DNA of 64,000 nucleotides, taken from positions 806,001 to 870,000 of the forward strand of contig NZ_LYOY01000040.1 of the NCBI RefSeq assembly GCF_001653515.1, written 5' to 3'. The stretch is from Streptomyces sp. ERV7 (lineage in GTDB: Bacteria > Actinomycetota > Actinomycetes > Streptomycetales > Streptomycetaceae). Positions 8,781 through 18,454 of the stretch are shown piece after piece (the first letter of the stretch is position 1; the number at the start of each line of letters is the position of its first letter). The translations under genes and the position numbers were made by a program. The notes below the pieces were generated by a model. That model was given only the letters and a program-made list of their open reading frames with translations. It was not told where the DNA came from and did no database searches.

Positions 8781-10660
8781 CGGGGGTGCTCACCTGGCGG
8801 CAGCTGCGCGACCTCAAGCTGGCCGAGCTCCAGGAGGCCGCCGACGGCTGGGGGGCCGTCAGCAACCTCGCCGACGCCGCACGGGACCGGATCAGCAACG
8901 AGATGGTCAACGCCATCGAGAAGACGCAGAAGGGCGAGGCGGCAGGCTCGGCGGCCGACCGCCTCAAGCGCCTCGACCGCAACTACGACTACCTCCACAC
9001 CGAGTGCGGCCTGGTCCGTACGACGGTGAATTCTCTCGCGTACGAGCTCGCCGGTCCGCAGAGAAAGCTCAAGGACGCGCTCGATGACGCGGCAGCTCTG
9101 CGTTTCACCGTGGGCGAGGACGGCTCCGTGAGCTACCCCGCCGGTGGCGAGAACCTGATCTCGAAGCAGCCGGTTCCCGGCGGCAGCGCGACCGGCGGCT
9201 CCGCGCTGCTCGCCCGTCCGCCGTCCCTGACCGGGCTCCAGCCCGGCCTGACCACTGCCAACCCGAACCACGCCAAGGCGCAGGCGATCGCGGATCAGAT
9301 CCTGGCGGCGGTACGCGACGCGCGCGAGATCGACGCACGCTTCAGCACCACGCTGGAGAAGCTGAAGGCGCCGGACGGCCTGAGCATGGGCACTTCCACC
9401 TGGGAGGACGCGGCGGCCGACGCGGCGGCGGTCCGTGAGGTCGCCCGCGAGTACCTGAAAAACGACATTCCGCTGGACAAGTCCCCGGCCCAGCGCAAGG
9501 CATGGTGGACATACCTCACCCAGGAGCAGCGCGAGGAGTTCCTCACCACCTACCCGGACGTCATCGGCAATCTGGACGGCATTCCGTCCCTGGTCAGGGA
9601 CGAAGCGAACCGGGAAAACCTCCAGTTGCTCATCGGCAGGCTGTCGGGCGACGACAGCGCTCCGGCACAGGCGAAACTGGGCGGCCTCCTGTCCATCCAG
9701 CAGCAGCTGCGGGCCGATCCGGAACCGAACGTACCGCCGATGTACCTGCTCGGCATCGGCGACCAGGGAAACGGCCGGGCCATCGTCTCCTTCGGCGACC
9801 CGGACACCTCCCGCAACGTCTCCGCCTACGTCCCGGGCCTGGGCACCTCACTCGACGCGGACTTCGCCCGCGGTGACATCAAGCGGGCCCGTATGACCGC
9901 CAAGGGGGCGGGGTTCTACGACAAGTCCAGTGCCTCGATCGTGTGGCTCGGCTACGACGCGCCTCAGCTCCCGGCGGAGCGGATCGCCGACAACCTCGGC
10001 GTGATGTCCCCGCGGGACGCGGTCGTGGGTGCCCCCGCCTACAACCAGTTCATGGCGGGCATCGCGGCGACGAACGAGAACGCCGACCCCCACATCACCG
10101 CCATCGGCCACTCCTACGGCTCCCTCACCGTCGGCCAGGCGGCCCAGCGGACGGGTGGCATCCCGGGCGCCGATGACATCATCCTCGTCGGCAGCCCGGG
10201 CACCGGGGCCCACACCGCCGACCAACTGGGCGTCGGCAAGGACCACGTCTACGTCGGCGCGGCCAAGAACGACATCGTCACCAAGCTGCCGAACCAGGTC
10301 GAAGGCGCCACCGCCATGGAAGGCTTCAAGGCCGGTTTCCGGTCCGGGTCCGCCCAGGGGATCGTCCCCGGCCTGGCCTCGGGCCTGCTCGGAGCCTTCA
10401 CCGGCCACGAAGTCGGCGACGCCGTCACGGACGAGAGCCAGATCTACTTCGGCACCGACCCCGCCAGCGCGGAATTCGGCGCCAAGCGCTTCGCCGTGGC
10501 CGACGGCCCACCGGTCGTGGACGCCGAGCATCTCTCCTTCGGTGACCTCGGGGCCCACTCGAACTACTTCGACCCCGAAAAGGACACGGACTCCGCCGAC
10601 AACATCGCCATGATCGTGACAGGGCGAGCCAGCCAAATCAGCACCCAGGAGCCCCGATGA
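8777..10660 (+). CDS. DUF1023 alpha/beta hydrolase with N-terminal helical domain
   Basis: This 627-residue protein has two parts. Residues 1 to about 300 are helical and charged, resembling the long WXG/PPE-like N-termini of ESX-associated proteins. Residues about 320-600 are a DUF1023 alpha/beta hydrolase with nucleophile elbow GHSYGS (Ser446), ILVGSPGTGA after it, and a probable catalytic His in the final LGAHSNYF region. It has no signal peptide. The substrate is unknown; the fold suggests an ester or amide. The GTG start at 8777 overlaps the upstream stop, and a second GTG at 8786 is possible. It overlaps the downstream lipoprotein gene by ATGA, so all three form one operon. Confidence 0.8.
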   Translation: MTGVLTWRQLRDLKLAELQEAADGWGAVSNLADAARDRISNEMVNAIEKTQKGEAAGSAADRLKRLDRNYDYLHTECGLVRTTVNSLAYELAGPQRKLKDALDDAAALRFTVGEDGSVSYPAGGENLISKQPVPGGSATGGSALLARPPSLTGLQPGLTTANPNHAKAQAIADQILAAVRDAREIDARFSTTLEKLKAPDGLSMGTSTWEDAAADAAAVREVAREYLKNDIPLDKSPAQRKAWWTYLTQEQREEFLTTYPDVIGNLDGIPSLVRDEANRENLQLLIGRLSGDDSAPAQAKLGGLLSIQQQLRADPEPNVPPMYLLGIGDQGNGRAIVSFGDPDTSRNVSAYVPGLGTSLDADFARGDIKRARMTAKGAGFYDKSSASIVWLGYDAPQLPAERIADNLGVMSPRDAVVGAPAYNQFMAGIAATNENADPHITAIGHSYGSLTVGQAAQRTGGIPGADDIILVGSPGTGAHTADQLGVGKDHVYVGAAKNDIVTKLPNQVEGATAMEGFKAGFRSGSAQGIVPGLASGLLGAFTGHEVGDAVTDESQIYFGTDPASAEFGAKRFAVADGPPVVDAEHLSFGDLGAHSNYFDPEKDTDSADNIAMIVTGRASQISTQEPR

Positions 10661-11268
10661 AAGCCCTCCGCCATGCCGTCTCCCTCCTGCTCCTCACGAC
10701 GGTCGCCGGCTGCGGCTCCCTCCCTGGCTCAGGTACCGCTGGAAGGAACCACCCGACCATGAACATGCAGCAAGGTGCCGAGAAGGCCGATGTCATCCTC
10801 CAGAAGACCCTTGCCGGCATCACCCCGGGGCTCCGCTGGGTCCATGATTCTTCGGAGGACATCAGCTGCTCGGACTGGAAGAACGCAGGCACCGGCACGA
10901 GTTCGGTCATTCGCGGAGTCATGGTCATGACGATCGTCTCCCCCGAGCGACGGGGTGCTCTGCTCGGAGTCGTCGAACGCAACTGGAAGGCGAGCGGATA
11001 CAAGATCACCCGGGTGAACGCGAGTAAGGAACTCCCGTCCATCACGGCCTTCACGCCCGAGAATTTCCAGGTACATGTGGCCGTCGGCGGCGAAGGCCAG
11101 TTCCGCTTCTCCGTCACCACCCCCTGCCTCACCGACTCCCCCGTCCAGCGGCCGACCACCCCCTCCAACGTGGACACCAACACTCCGGCCTACGAGGGCG
11201 GCAAGTTTTTCCCCCGCCCCTACCTCCACGACGACTTCTGGTCGGCCAAGACCCCGGCGCGTACGTGA
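10657..11268 (+). CDS. Lipoprotein of the DUF1023 operon
   Basis: The 203-residue predicted lipoprotein starts MKALRHAVSLLLL and has the lipobox VAGC near residue 19. The mature part has one Cys in DISCSDW and another in TTPCLTDS, likely a disulfide, and a mixed alpha/beta pattern that I do not recognise. Coupling to the hydrolase gene through ATGA implies a joint function at the cell surface, for example as receptor or immunity partner (inference). Confidence 0.75.
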   Translation: MKALRHAVSLLLLTTVAGCGSLPGSGTAGRNHPTMNMQQGAEKADVILQKTLAGITPGLRWVHDSSEDISCSDWKNAGTGTSSVIRGVMVMTIVSPERRGALLGVVERNWKASGYKITRVNASKELPSITAFTPENFQVHVAVGGEGQFRFSVTTPCLTDSPVQRPTTPSNVDTNTPAYEGGKFFPRPYLHDDFWSAKTPART

Positions 11269-11329
11269 ACAAGACATCCGCCCCGCCGCCCTGACACTCC
11301 ATGGATCCTCTGGTCCACCTAGCCAGGGG

Positions 11330-11833
11330 TCACACCCGGCCCCGTTGCCGTTGCCGCTGGGTGTACGACCAGGTCACCGCGGTCATCAGGGCCGGGATGG
11401 CGGACAGCGGGGCGAAGGTGAAGGCCCAGACGGTGTGTGCCGTGCTGCTTGACATGTATGTCCGGCTCTCGACGGTGAAGGCGACCACGAGTTGCCACAG
11501 CGCCACGAGGACCAGGACCGCCGAGGCGCTCCAGGCCAGCGCGGCGAGGGTTCGGGGGCGCAGTGGCCGCCAGCGGTCGCTGACGAGCAACAGCGGGAAC
11601 AGGGCGGCCAGTTCGGTGATGACGGAGAGCCCGACGACGTACGCGATGCCCCACCCCGGGATGCCGAAGGCGTCGCGCAGGACCTGGTCGCTGTAGCCGA
11701 CGTAGACGCCGGACGCCATGGCGATGCGCCACAGGCCGGACGGGACGGCGCACAGGGCGATGGCGTGGGCGGCACGGCGGGCCCAGACGGGCGCGGGGGC
11801 AGGAGCGTGGAGCGGGGCGGTCGCTGTCGTCAT
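11330..11833 (-). CDS. Four-helix membrane protein of unknown function
   Basis: The protein has 167 residues and four hydrophobic segments (around IALCAVPSGLWRIAMA, VVGLSVITELAALFPLLLV, ALAWSASAVLVLVALW and FAPLSAIPALMTAVTW), ending in a basic RQRQRG tail that is probably cytoplasmic. I do not recognise a family. The ATG at 11833 is preferred because a CAGG site lies 9 nt upstream; the in-frame ATG three codons earlier has no space for a ribosome site. It converges on the lipoprotein gene. Confidence 0.6.
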   Translation of the reverse strand: MTTATAPLHAPAPAPVWARRAAHAIALCAVPSGLWRIAMASGVYVGYSDQVLRDAFGIPGWGIAYVVGLSVITELAALFPLLLVSDRWRPLRPRTLAALAWSASAVLVLVALWQLVVAFTVESRTYMSSSTAHTVWAFTFAPLSAIPALMTAVTWSYTQRQRQRGRV

Positions 11834-12092
11834 GACGTACATCCTGGCCAGGGACGTGCCGGCCTCACATCGTCCGTCGCGGCAGGCCTTCTCCCCCGTA
11901 CGGCGGAGGGCGCGGCCCGCCGAGGAGGACCTGGGCGAAGGCGGCCCGGCGGCCGCGGCACACCAGCCCACGCCGATGCCCGGCCGGTGAACCCCGGTCA
12001 GTGAGACCAGCGGTCCGCCGGACCGTGGAACCCCACTCGTCGCCACCGGCGTCGAGAGCGCACCGCGGGCCGCCGGGCCGAGTCCCGAGTGG

Positions 12093-12647
12093 TCACGTGC
12101 CGGTGGGGCCGGAGGGTTCGACGGCACTCTCCGAGGCGGTCGACGGCGGAGCGGTGTTCTTCGCCGCGTTCGGGTGGACGGCGTCGCGGAGCGTCCGCAG
12201 GGCGGTGATCAGGTCGCCTAGGTCCTGTGCGGTGTAGAGGCCCGTGAACCAGCGCTCGATGTCGTCGAGGTGGTCGGCCAGTACCCCGCGCAGCCGGTCC
12301 GTGCCGTCGGCGGTGAGGACGGCGTACGTGCTGCGCCGGTCGTCGGCGCTCGATTCACGGCGCACCAGGCCGCCGCGTTGCAGACGGTCGACGACCCGTG
12401 TGACGCCGCTGGTGGACAGGAACAGTTGAGCCGCCAGATCGGTCATCCGCAACCGCCCTCCGGGTGAACGGGTCAGTCGCATCAGCGCGCCGAAGTCCAG
12501 GGGGGAGAGTCCCGCTCTGTCCATGGTCGGCGCGAGCTTCGCGACCAGTCCGTCGTGGGCCTCGAAGAACAGGCCGGTCGCGGTCAGACGGGTGTCGCCG
12601 AAGAGACCGGCGTCCGGGTCCCCATCATCCATGCCGTGATCATCCAT
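12093..12647 (-). CDS. MarR-family regulator
   Basis: The 184-residue protein has a MarR winged helix: LSPLDFGALMRLTRSPGGRLRMTDLAAQLFLSTSGVTRVVDRLQ around residues 48-90, then wing residues SSADDRRSTYAVLT. MarR dimers bind palindromes and release them on binding phenolics or on oxidation. It is divergent from a cupin gene with a 207-bp gap, so the cupin is its likely target. A second in-frame ATG at 12632 lies in a duplicated 15-bp segment and is an alternative start. Confidence 0.85.
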   Translation of the reverse strand: MDDHGMDDGDPDAGLFGDTRLTATGLFFEAHDGLVAKLAPTMDRAGLSPLDFGALMRLTRSPGGRLRMTDLAAQLFLSTSGVTRVVDRLQRGGLVRRESSADDRRSTYAVLTADGTDRLRGVLADHLDDIERWFTGLYTAQDLGDLITALRTLRDAVHPNAAKNTAPPSTASESAVEPSGPTGT

Positions 12648-12854
12648 GCCGTGATCCTAGCCGTAAGTATTTGCCGTGCGGATAGTTGACGTGCGGACGA
12701 TCTTGCTTGTAGAAAGTTGTCTGCCGCGAGGATATTCCGCACAGCAACTAAATGGGCCGCTGCCGCCGACCCCTCGGCTCGCCTCGCCTCGCGGCAGTTA
12801 CGCGTCACGGCCGCACCACGCCCGCACCACACCCGCACCACGAGGAGAACCCTG
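12648..12854. promoter_or_regulatory. marR/cupin divergent promoter region
   Basis: The gap is clearly more A/T-rich than its surroundings at 12660-12755. A TTGACG (12686-12691) is followed 16 bp later by TGTAGA, a plausible rightward promoter for the cupin gene. I did not find a convincing MarR palindrome by eye. Confidence 0.35.
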
Positions 12855-13376
12855 ATGACCGCCAACCCCCAGCCGCAGCGTCCCGTCCTGGTCCGCGCCG
12901 AGCAGGCCGAGTCCCTGCAGGACGGCGCCACCAGCCTGATCACCCTGCTGGCCGACGCGGGTGACACGGGCGGTGCGCTCACCGCCAACCGCGCCACGTT
13001 CGAGAAGGGGTCGCCGGGCGCCCCCGCGCACTTCCACACCAAGGCCACGGAGCTGTTCTTCGTGCTCGACGGCACGATGCGCATCCTCGTCCAGGACGAG
13101 GTGCACACCCTGGGCAAGGGCGACTTCCTCAGCGTGCCGCCCACGGTGCCGCACGCCTTCGCGCCCGCGCCGGGCAGCACGGCCGAGCTGCTCGTCGTGT
13201 TCACGCCGGGCCTGCACCGCTTCGACTACTACCGGCTGCTGGAACGCGTGTACCGGGGTGAGGCCACCGTGCAGGACATCCGGGACAGCTCGCTGACGTA
13301 CGACAACCACTACTTCGACAGCCCGCAGTGGCAGGCCTCGCTCGCGGAGTCGGCGGCGTTCGGCGCCGACGTCTGA
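12855..13376 (+). CDS. Cupin-domain protein (quercetin dioxygenase-like)
   Basis: This 173-residue single-domain cupin has motif 1, HFHTKATELFFVLDGTM, supplying two His and one Glu as metal ligands, and motif 2, GDFLSVPPTVPHAFA, supplying a third His. Family members are metal-dependent dioxygenases or isomerases acting on flavonols and other phenolics, and MarR control fits a phenolic substrate, by inference. The ATG has GAGGAG 9 nt upstream. Confidence 0.82.
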   Translation: MTANPQPQRPVLVRAEQAESLQDGATSLITLLADAGDTGGALTANRATFEKGSPGAPAHFHTKATELFFVLDGTMRILVQDEVHTLGKGDFLSVPPTVPHAFAPAPGSTAELLVVFTPGLHRFDYYRLLERVYRGEATVQDIRDSSLTYDNHYFDSPQWQASLAESAAFGADV

Positions 13377-13617
13377 GCAACCCCGCGGACGACGGCCGAG
13401 GGCACCATGCAGCCGGGCAGGAAGGAGGCGGGCAGGAAGGAGGCGGCGCGGTGCAGGACCGCGTCCCCCGAGCCGGTCGGCGCCGGACGCGGTCGTCATG
13501 AGGCCAAAGCGAATGCTGCTGCTCGTCGTCGACCCGCCGCCTCGGCACCGCCCGCGGCCTCCCGCGCATCCAGCTCGCGGCGTCCTCCTTCGCCCTGCTC
13601 CTCCCCCATCAGGCCCG

Positions 13618-14037
13618 GTGTACTCGCTGGACGCCCGCCTCTCCGGCGAGGCCTGGCGCCGTCTCGGCCCGCGCTCCACGCTGTGGGAGCTGCGGCGGCG
13701 GGTGCTGCGGCGGGGCTCGGTGATGGCGACGGTGGTGGTCGGTCTGACGCTGCTGATCGGCTCGCTCCTCGGCGGCGCCGTCCGGTCCACCGAGATGGTG
13801 ACGGTCCCCGGGCCGAACTCCGACCCCACCAACTACCTGCCGGGCACGCCGCTGGCGCCCGCGCCGCACGCGCCGGTGGTGCGCCGCCCCGGCTCCCCGA
13901 AGCCGTCCGTGAGCGGTTCGGCCAAGCCGTCCGCGAAGGTGTCCAAGCGGCCGTCCAAGGCGGTGCGGGAGTCCGGGACGGTCGGGGGTGTCCCGAGCCA
14001 GACGTCCCAGGGGACGACGGGGCACCGACCGTCGTGA
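13618..14037 (+). CDS. Membrane-anchored protein with Pro/Ser/Lys tail, unrecognised
   Basis: From the GTG at 13618 the frame gives 139 residues: a basic amphipathic start (YSLDARLSGEAWRRLGPR), one transmembrane helix (MATVVVGLTLLIGSLLGGAV), then a low-complexity Pro/Ser/Lys tail. The same frame is open back to 13498 without coding character. The last few codons run into the antisense of the nucleotidyltransferase remnant, so the tail may be cut and its stop borrowed from that junction. Between 13377 and 13617 I see no gene, only two copies of GGCAGGAAGGAGGC. The function is unknown. Confidence 0.4.
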   Translation: MYSLDARLSGEAWRRLGPRSTLWELRRRVLRRGSVMATVVVGLTLLIGSLLGGAVRSTEMVTVPGPNSDPTNYLPGTPLAPAPHAPVVRRPGSPKPSVSGSAKPSAKVSKRPSKAVRESGTVGGVPSQTSQGTTGHRPS

Positions 14038-14290
14038 CGCGCAGCGGCAGATCCGCCGAGTCCAGCCACTCCTGGAGCACACCGGCGAGATGGCCGCAGG
14101 AGATCACGGCGTCGGTGACGCCCTCCGCGGCCAGCCAGGCGAGCTGATGGCCGATGATCGGGGTCCCGGTCCCGGGGATCTCGACCATCGGCTTGGGGCG
14201 GTCGTCGGTGTACGGACGCAGTCGTGAGCCCTGGCCGCCCGCCAGGACCACGGCCTGCGTCGGGAAGGTCGAAGTCGTGCTCGCAGTCAT
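14028..14290 (-). pseudogene. Sugar nucleotidyltransferase, N-terminal remnant
   Basis: The first 87 codons are a clear NTP-transferase N-terminus: AVVLAGGQGSRLRPYTDDRPK (the G-G-x-G-x-R-L nucleotide loop and the KPM lysine), then GTPIIGHQLAWLAAEGV. Family resemblance stops abruptly after LPLRVTTV near 14030, where the reading becomes antisense to the neighbouring gene. A normal enzyme has 230-350 residues, so about two thirds are lost. The ATG at 14290 has AGGG 8 nt upstream. The intact enzyme would make GDP-mannose or a related NDP-sugar. Confidence 0.65.
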
Positions 14291-14342
14291 GCGGTGAACC
14301 CTATGCCGTGGACCGTGTGCGGGACGGCCCCGGCTGCCGGGT

Positions 14343-14753
14343 TCAGGACTCCTGGGCCACGCCCGACGCGAAGGACGTGTCGCAGACGGGGCGCGAGAAC
14401 GACTGGGCCTTCGCCGGACCGTACTGCTTCACGGCGGCCTGGCCCAGCGCCCGCGCGATCGTCATGCAGTGCTTGGCGAGCGAGGGGCGCCGCTCGACCT
14501 CGCGCTGGAGGTGGGTGAGGGCGGTCCCGGGGTCCTTCTCCTGGAGCTCGGCCAGGAGCGCGTCGCGCAGGAGGTCCTGCGGAGTGCGCGGCTTCGCGCG
14601 TACGGAGACGTCCTCGGAGGAGGCCGTCAGCAGCTGCGAGTCGCTGGTCCCGGCCCAGTTGACCCGGGTGACCGCGAGCGTCCCGGAGAGGACGAGGACG
14701 ACGGGCAGGACGAGAGCTAGGGTGCGGCCGATTCGGCGGGCTGTGTGCGTCAC
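14343..14753 (-). CDS. Small exported or membrane-anchored protein
   Basis: The protein has 136 residues with an N-terminal hydrophobic helix (TLALVLPVVLVLSGTLAV) that acts as signal or anchor, followed by a helical domain with two Cys (HCMTIARAL and PVCDTSF) likely forming a disulfide outside the membrane. I do not recognise the family. It lies 52 bp upstream of the nucleotidyltransferase remnant on the same strand. Confidence 0.6.
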   Translation of the reverse strand: MTHTARRIGRTLALVLPVVLVLSGTLAVTRVNWAGTSDSQLLTASSEDVSVRAKPRTPQDLLRDALLAELQEKDPGTALTHLQREVERRPSLAKHCMTIARALGQAAVKQYGPAKAQSFSRPVCDTSFASGVAQES

Positions 14754-14899
14754 GGAGGCGAGCGTAGCGGGGGGTAATGATTTGGCGACATTTAGTCACC
14801 CGGTCGGGGGATGGTTCGAGGCGGCGTTTCGAATCCCGTGTTGACGAACGCAGTTCGAAATGGCCGGTCTGCCGGGGTATTTGTCGGTGGGCTCCTCGG

Positions 14900-14942
14900 C
14901 CTTCGGAAACGGAGCGCCTCGACCCTTCGGAAACGGAGCGCC
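14900..14942. repeat. Two 19-bp direct repeats upstream of the msiK terminator
   Basis: The sequence CCTTCGGAAACGGAGCGCC occurs at 14900-14918 and 14924-14942. They sit between the msiK terminator and the start region of the small exported protein gene. Their role is unknown. Confidence 0.6.
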
Positions 14943-14955
14943 CCAAAAAGGGAGA

Positions 14956-14985
14956 GCCCCGCACCCCGGTAGGGGGGTGCGGGGC
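14956..14985 (-). terminator. msiK terminator hairpin
   Basis: Perfect 12-bp arms (GCCCCGCACCCC and its complement) with a 6-nt loop lie about 20 bp beyond the msiK stop. In the leftward direction they are followed by a TTTTT run. Confidence 0.8.
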
Positions 14986-15006
14986 CGGCTGACGTGCCGC
15001 CGTACG

Positions 15007-16143
<1,137 letters not shown>

Positions 16144-16199
16144 GGGAGACCTGTCCCTTCACCGGCAGGAACGTGCCGGACGATCCGAGTAGAGGGAGA

Positions 16200-16216
16200 A
16201 GTGGTGTAGTCCACCT
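16200..16216. promoter_or_regulatory. DasR-responsive element (dre)-like palindrome upstream of msiK
   Basis: AGTGGTGTAGTCCACCT resembles the DasR consensus (A-C/G-TGGTCTAGACCA-G/C-T), with the GTGG and CCAC arms intact and changes in the centre. It lies 57 bp upstream of the msiK start. DasR is the GntR-type sensor of GlcNAc metabolism; control of msiK by it is an inference from this match. Confidence 0.5.
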
Positions 16217-16372
16217 GGGTGGGCTGCACGAGACGCTACCCGGCGATGTCCGATCTGTCAGCAGGTGGGAGAGGGGAACTTCCTGGAGCCCCCGATCGTG
16301 CTCTGTGTAGAGTGAGGGAGCCCTCGGGGAAGTGGAGGGCGCCCTCGCGTGCGGGTGCTGATCGCACGCGCT

Positions 16373-16449
16373 GCCGCCTTAGCTCAGTTGGCTAGAGCGC
16401 TTGACTTGTAATCTTGAGGTCGTCGGTTCGATTCCGACAGGCGGCTCCA
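16373..16449 (+). tRNA. tRNA-Thr (anticodon TGT)
   Basis: It has a full cloverleaf with acceptor arms GCCGCCT/AGGCGGC, D-arm GCTC/GAGC, anticodon loop CTTGTAA with TGT, T-arm GTCGG-TTCGATT-CCGAC and an encoded CCA at 16447-16449. The anticodon stem is unusual: CTTGA faces TCTTG, giving two T-T mismatches where TCAAG would pair perfectly. A 27-bp terminator follows. Confidence 0.9.
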
Positions 16450-16470
16450 CCGAAACACCGCGTAACACCG

Positions 16471-16497
16471 TGTCCCGGACCTTCCTGGTCCGGGACA
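16471..16497 (+). terminator. tRNA-Thr terminator hairpin
   Basis: Perfect 11-bp arms (TGTCCCGGACC and complement) with a 5-nt loop, followed by AATTGTGTTT, 21 bp after the tRNA. Confidence 0.85.
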
Positions 16498-16552
16498 ATT
16501 GTGTTTCAAGGGGTGTGCCTCAAGGGGTGTGGGAAAGGGGCCGGGGAGCCGT

Positions 16553-18250
16553 ATGAGTCGTCGTTCCAGCGGGCTGGTCGGGGTGTGGGCGGAGGCGCAG
16601 CGGCAGCAGCAGCGCCAGCAGGAGGCCCAGCACCGGGCGGCCCTCCAGCAGCAGCGCCAGCGCGAGCGGCAGCAGCGGGAGTACGAGCGGGACGCCGCCC
16701 GGGTCCACCGCGAACAGCAGGCCGCCTACCGGCAGAGCCGCGAGGCGGACGCCCGGCAGCGCTCGCAGGAGCTGGACGCGCGCGTGGAGGTGCTGACCGG
16801 GCTGCTGGCGGCGGGGTGCGCGGAGCCCGCGTTCCGTACGGCGGGGCTGCTGCGCGAGGAGAGCGTCGAGCCGTTCGCGCCGGGGGAGCTGGCGCGGCCG
16901 GTGGCGATGCCGGACCCGGCGCGCTACCAGGCCCAGGACGGCTGGACGGCGGGCCGCCGCGCCCAGCAGGAGGCGCAGGCCGCCTACCAGCGGGACTGGG
17001 ACGCGGCGCAGCTCGCGGAGACCGCGCGCCGCCGCCAACTGGCCGACTACCGGGCGCGGTACGAGAGCTGGGCGCAGGAGCGGCTCGCGGCGGCCAGGGG
17101 GCACAACGCGGGCGTGTCCGACCTGGTGAGCGGCCTGCGGGCGGGCGAGCCCGACGCGGTCGTCGAGTACTTCTCGGCGGCCCTGTACGCGGCCTCCGCG
17201 TGGCCCGAGGGCTTCCCCCGCCGGCTGTCCTGCGCGTACGACCGGGGCGCCCGGCAACTGGTGCTCGACTGGGAGCTGCCCGCCTTCGACGTGGTCCCGG
17301 CGGCCAAGTCCGTACGGTACGTGGCCAGTACGGACGAGGAGCGCGAGTCGGCCCGCCCGGTGTCCCAGCGGCGCGCGCTGTACCGGGACGCGCTGGCGCA
17401 GAGCGTGCTGCTCGTGGTGCGGGACCTGTTCGCGGCGGACGAGTTCGGCGTACTGGAGTCGGTGGCGCTCAACGGCTTCGTGGACGACGTCGACCCGGCG
17501 ACGGGCCGCCGGGCGGAGATCGTCCTGGCCTCGGTGATGGTGGACCGTCCCTCCTTCCAGCGCCTGGATCTTCGGCAAGTGAGCGCGGTGGACTGCCTGG
17601 TGGAGGCGGTACGGGGCCAGCTGTCGGCCCGCCCCGACCAGCGGGCGGCGGTACGCCCGGTGCGCCGCCCGACCGAGGTGGGCACCGGCGTGATCACCCA
17701 CGGCGCGGACTCGTCCACCGAACCGGACCTCTTCCTGATGGACCCGATCGAATTCGAGTCCCTGGTGGCGGAGTTGTTCCGGGCGCGGGGGATGGACGCG
17801 GTGACCACCCAGCGTTCCAACGACGGCGGGGTGGACGTGGAGGCGGTGGACCCCGACCCGATCAGCGGCGGCCGGATCATCGTCCAGGTCAAGCGCTACC
17901 GCAACACGGTCCCGCCGACGGCCGTCCGGGACCTGTACGGCACGGTCCAGGGCGCCGGGGCCAACAAGGGCGTCCTGGTGACGACCTCGGGCTTCGGCCC
18001 CGGCTCGTACGCCTTCGCCCAGGGCAAGCCGCTGACCCTGGTGTCCGGGGCGGAACTGGTGGACCTGCTGCACGCGTGCGGGCTGCGGGGCAGGCTGGGA
18101 GAGCGGCCGGGCCGGCCGGAGGGTGCGGTGCCGGGGCAGCGGGGGCCCTCGGGGACGCTGGTGGGAACGCCGCCTGTTGTCGTGACCCTTCCCGGGGTCA
18201 CCCCGGCCCCCCTTCGGGGCTGCGCCCCGAGCCCCGAGCTCCTCATTGAC
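16553..18250 (+). CDS. Mrr-type restriction endonuclease-like protein (frame lacks its own stop)
   Basis: The N-terminal 120 residues form a Gln/Arg-rich coiled coil (AQRQQQRQQEAQHRAALQ), then a long helical middle. At about residues 395-520 sits an Mrr/DUF2034 nuclease domain with the PD-(D/E)XK pattern: DPIEFESLVAELF, then SNDGGVDVEAVD and IIVQVKRYRNTV (catalytic Asp and the QxK pair). Such proteins cut modified or foreign DNA. The ATG follows GGGGAG. Homologous sequence fades near 18150, but no in-frame stop occurs until 20390-20392, inside the pentapeptide gene, so the end given here is only an estimate. Either the true C-terminus is frameshifted (another frame stops at 18249) or the 3' end was lost. 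Confidence 0.7.
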
Positions 18251-18319
18251 CTGCGGACGGACGAAGGGGCCCGGGGCGCAGCCCCGGAGAAGGGGACGGG
18301 GGCGGAGCCCCGGGAAGGT

Positions 18320-18379
18320 TCACGGCACCAGTACCGCCTTCCCCGCAGTCCCCCGGGTCTCCAGCGCCCGGTGCGCGGC
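18320..18379 (-). pseudogene. Quinone oxidoreductase C-terminal remnant (20 codons)
   Basis: Reading leftwards, 18379-18320 encodes AAHRALETRGTAGKAVLVP and a stop, the characteristic end of MDR-family NADPH:quinone reductases (AHRALE...TGKLVL-P). Resemblance stops just upstream, so only the tail survives. It helps to date the rearrangement at the Mrr 3' end. Confidence 0.5.
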
Positions 18380-18390
18380 GGGTCGGGACC

Positions 18391-18420
18391 GGCCGCCCGG
18401 GACAGCATCACCGGGCGGCC
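18391..18420 (-). terminator. Hairpin after FAD oxidoreductase gene
   Basis: Perfect 10-bp arms (GGCCGCCCGG and complement) with a 10-nt loop, 35 bp beyond the leftward gene's stop. Confidence 0.6.
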
Positions 18421-18454
18421 GGGAGGTCCACCGCCGCGCGGGCCGTCCGCCCCC

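Noticed and set aside
13407..14147. 246-codon + strand frame overlapping the unrecognised membrane protein
   Set aside because: Low-complexity Arg/Ala/Pro composition with no motif; the other frame carries a transmembrane helix and a plausible start.
16373..18250. tRNA-Thr followed by a restriction-type nuclease as an integrated island
   Set aside because: No integrase, no second copy of the tRNA 3' end and no phage genes were seen in the window.
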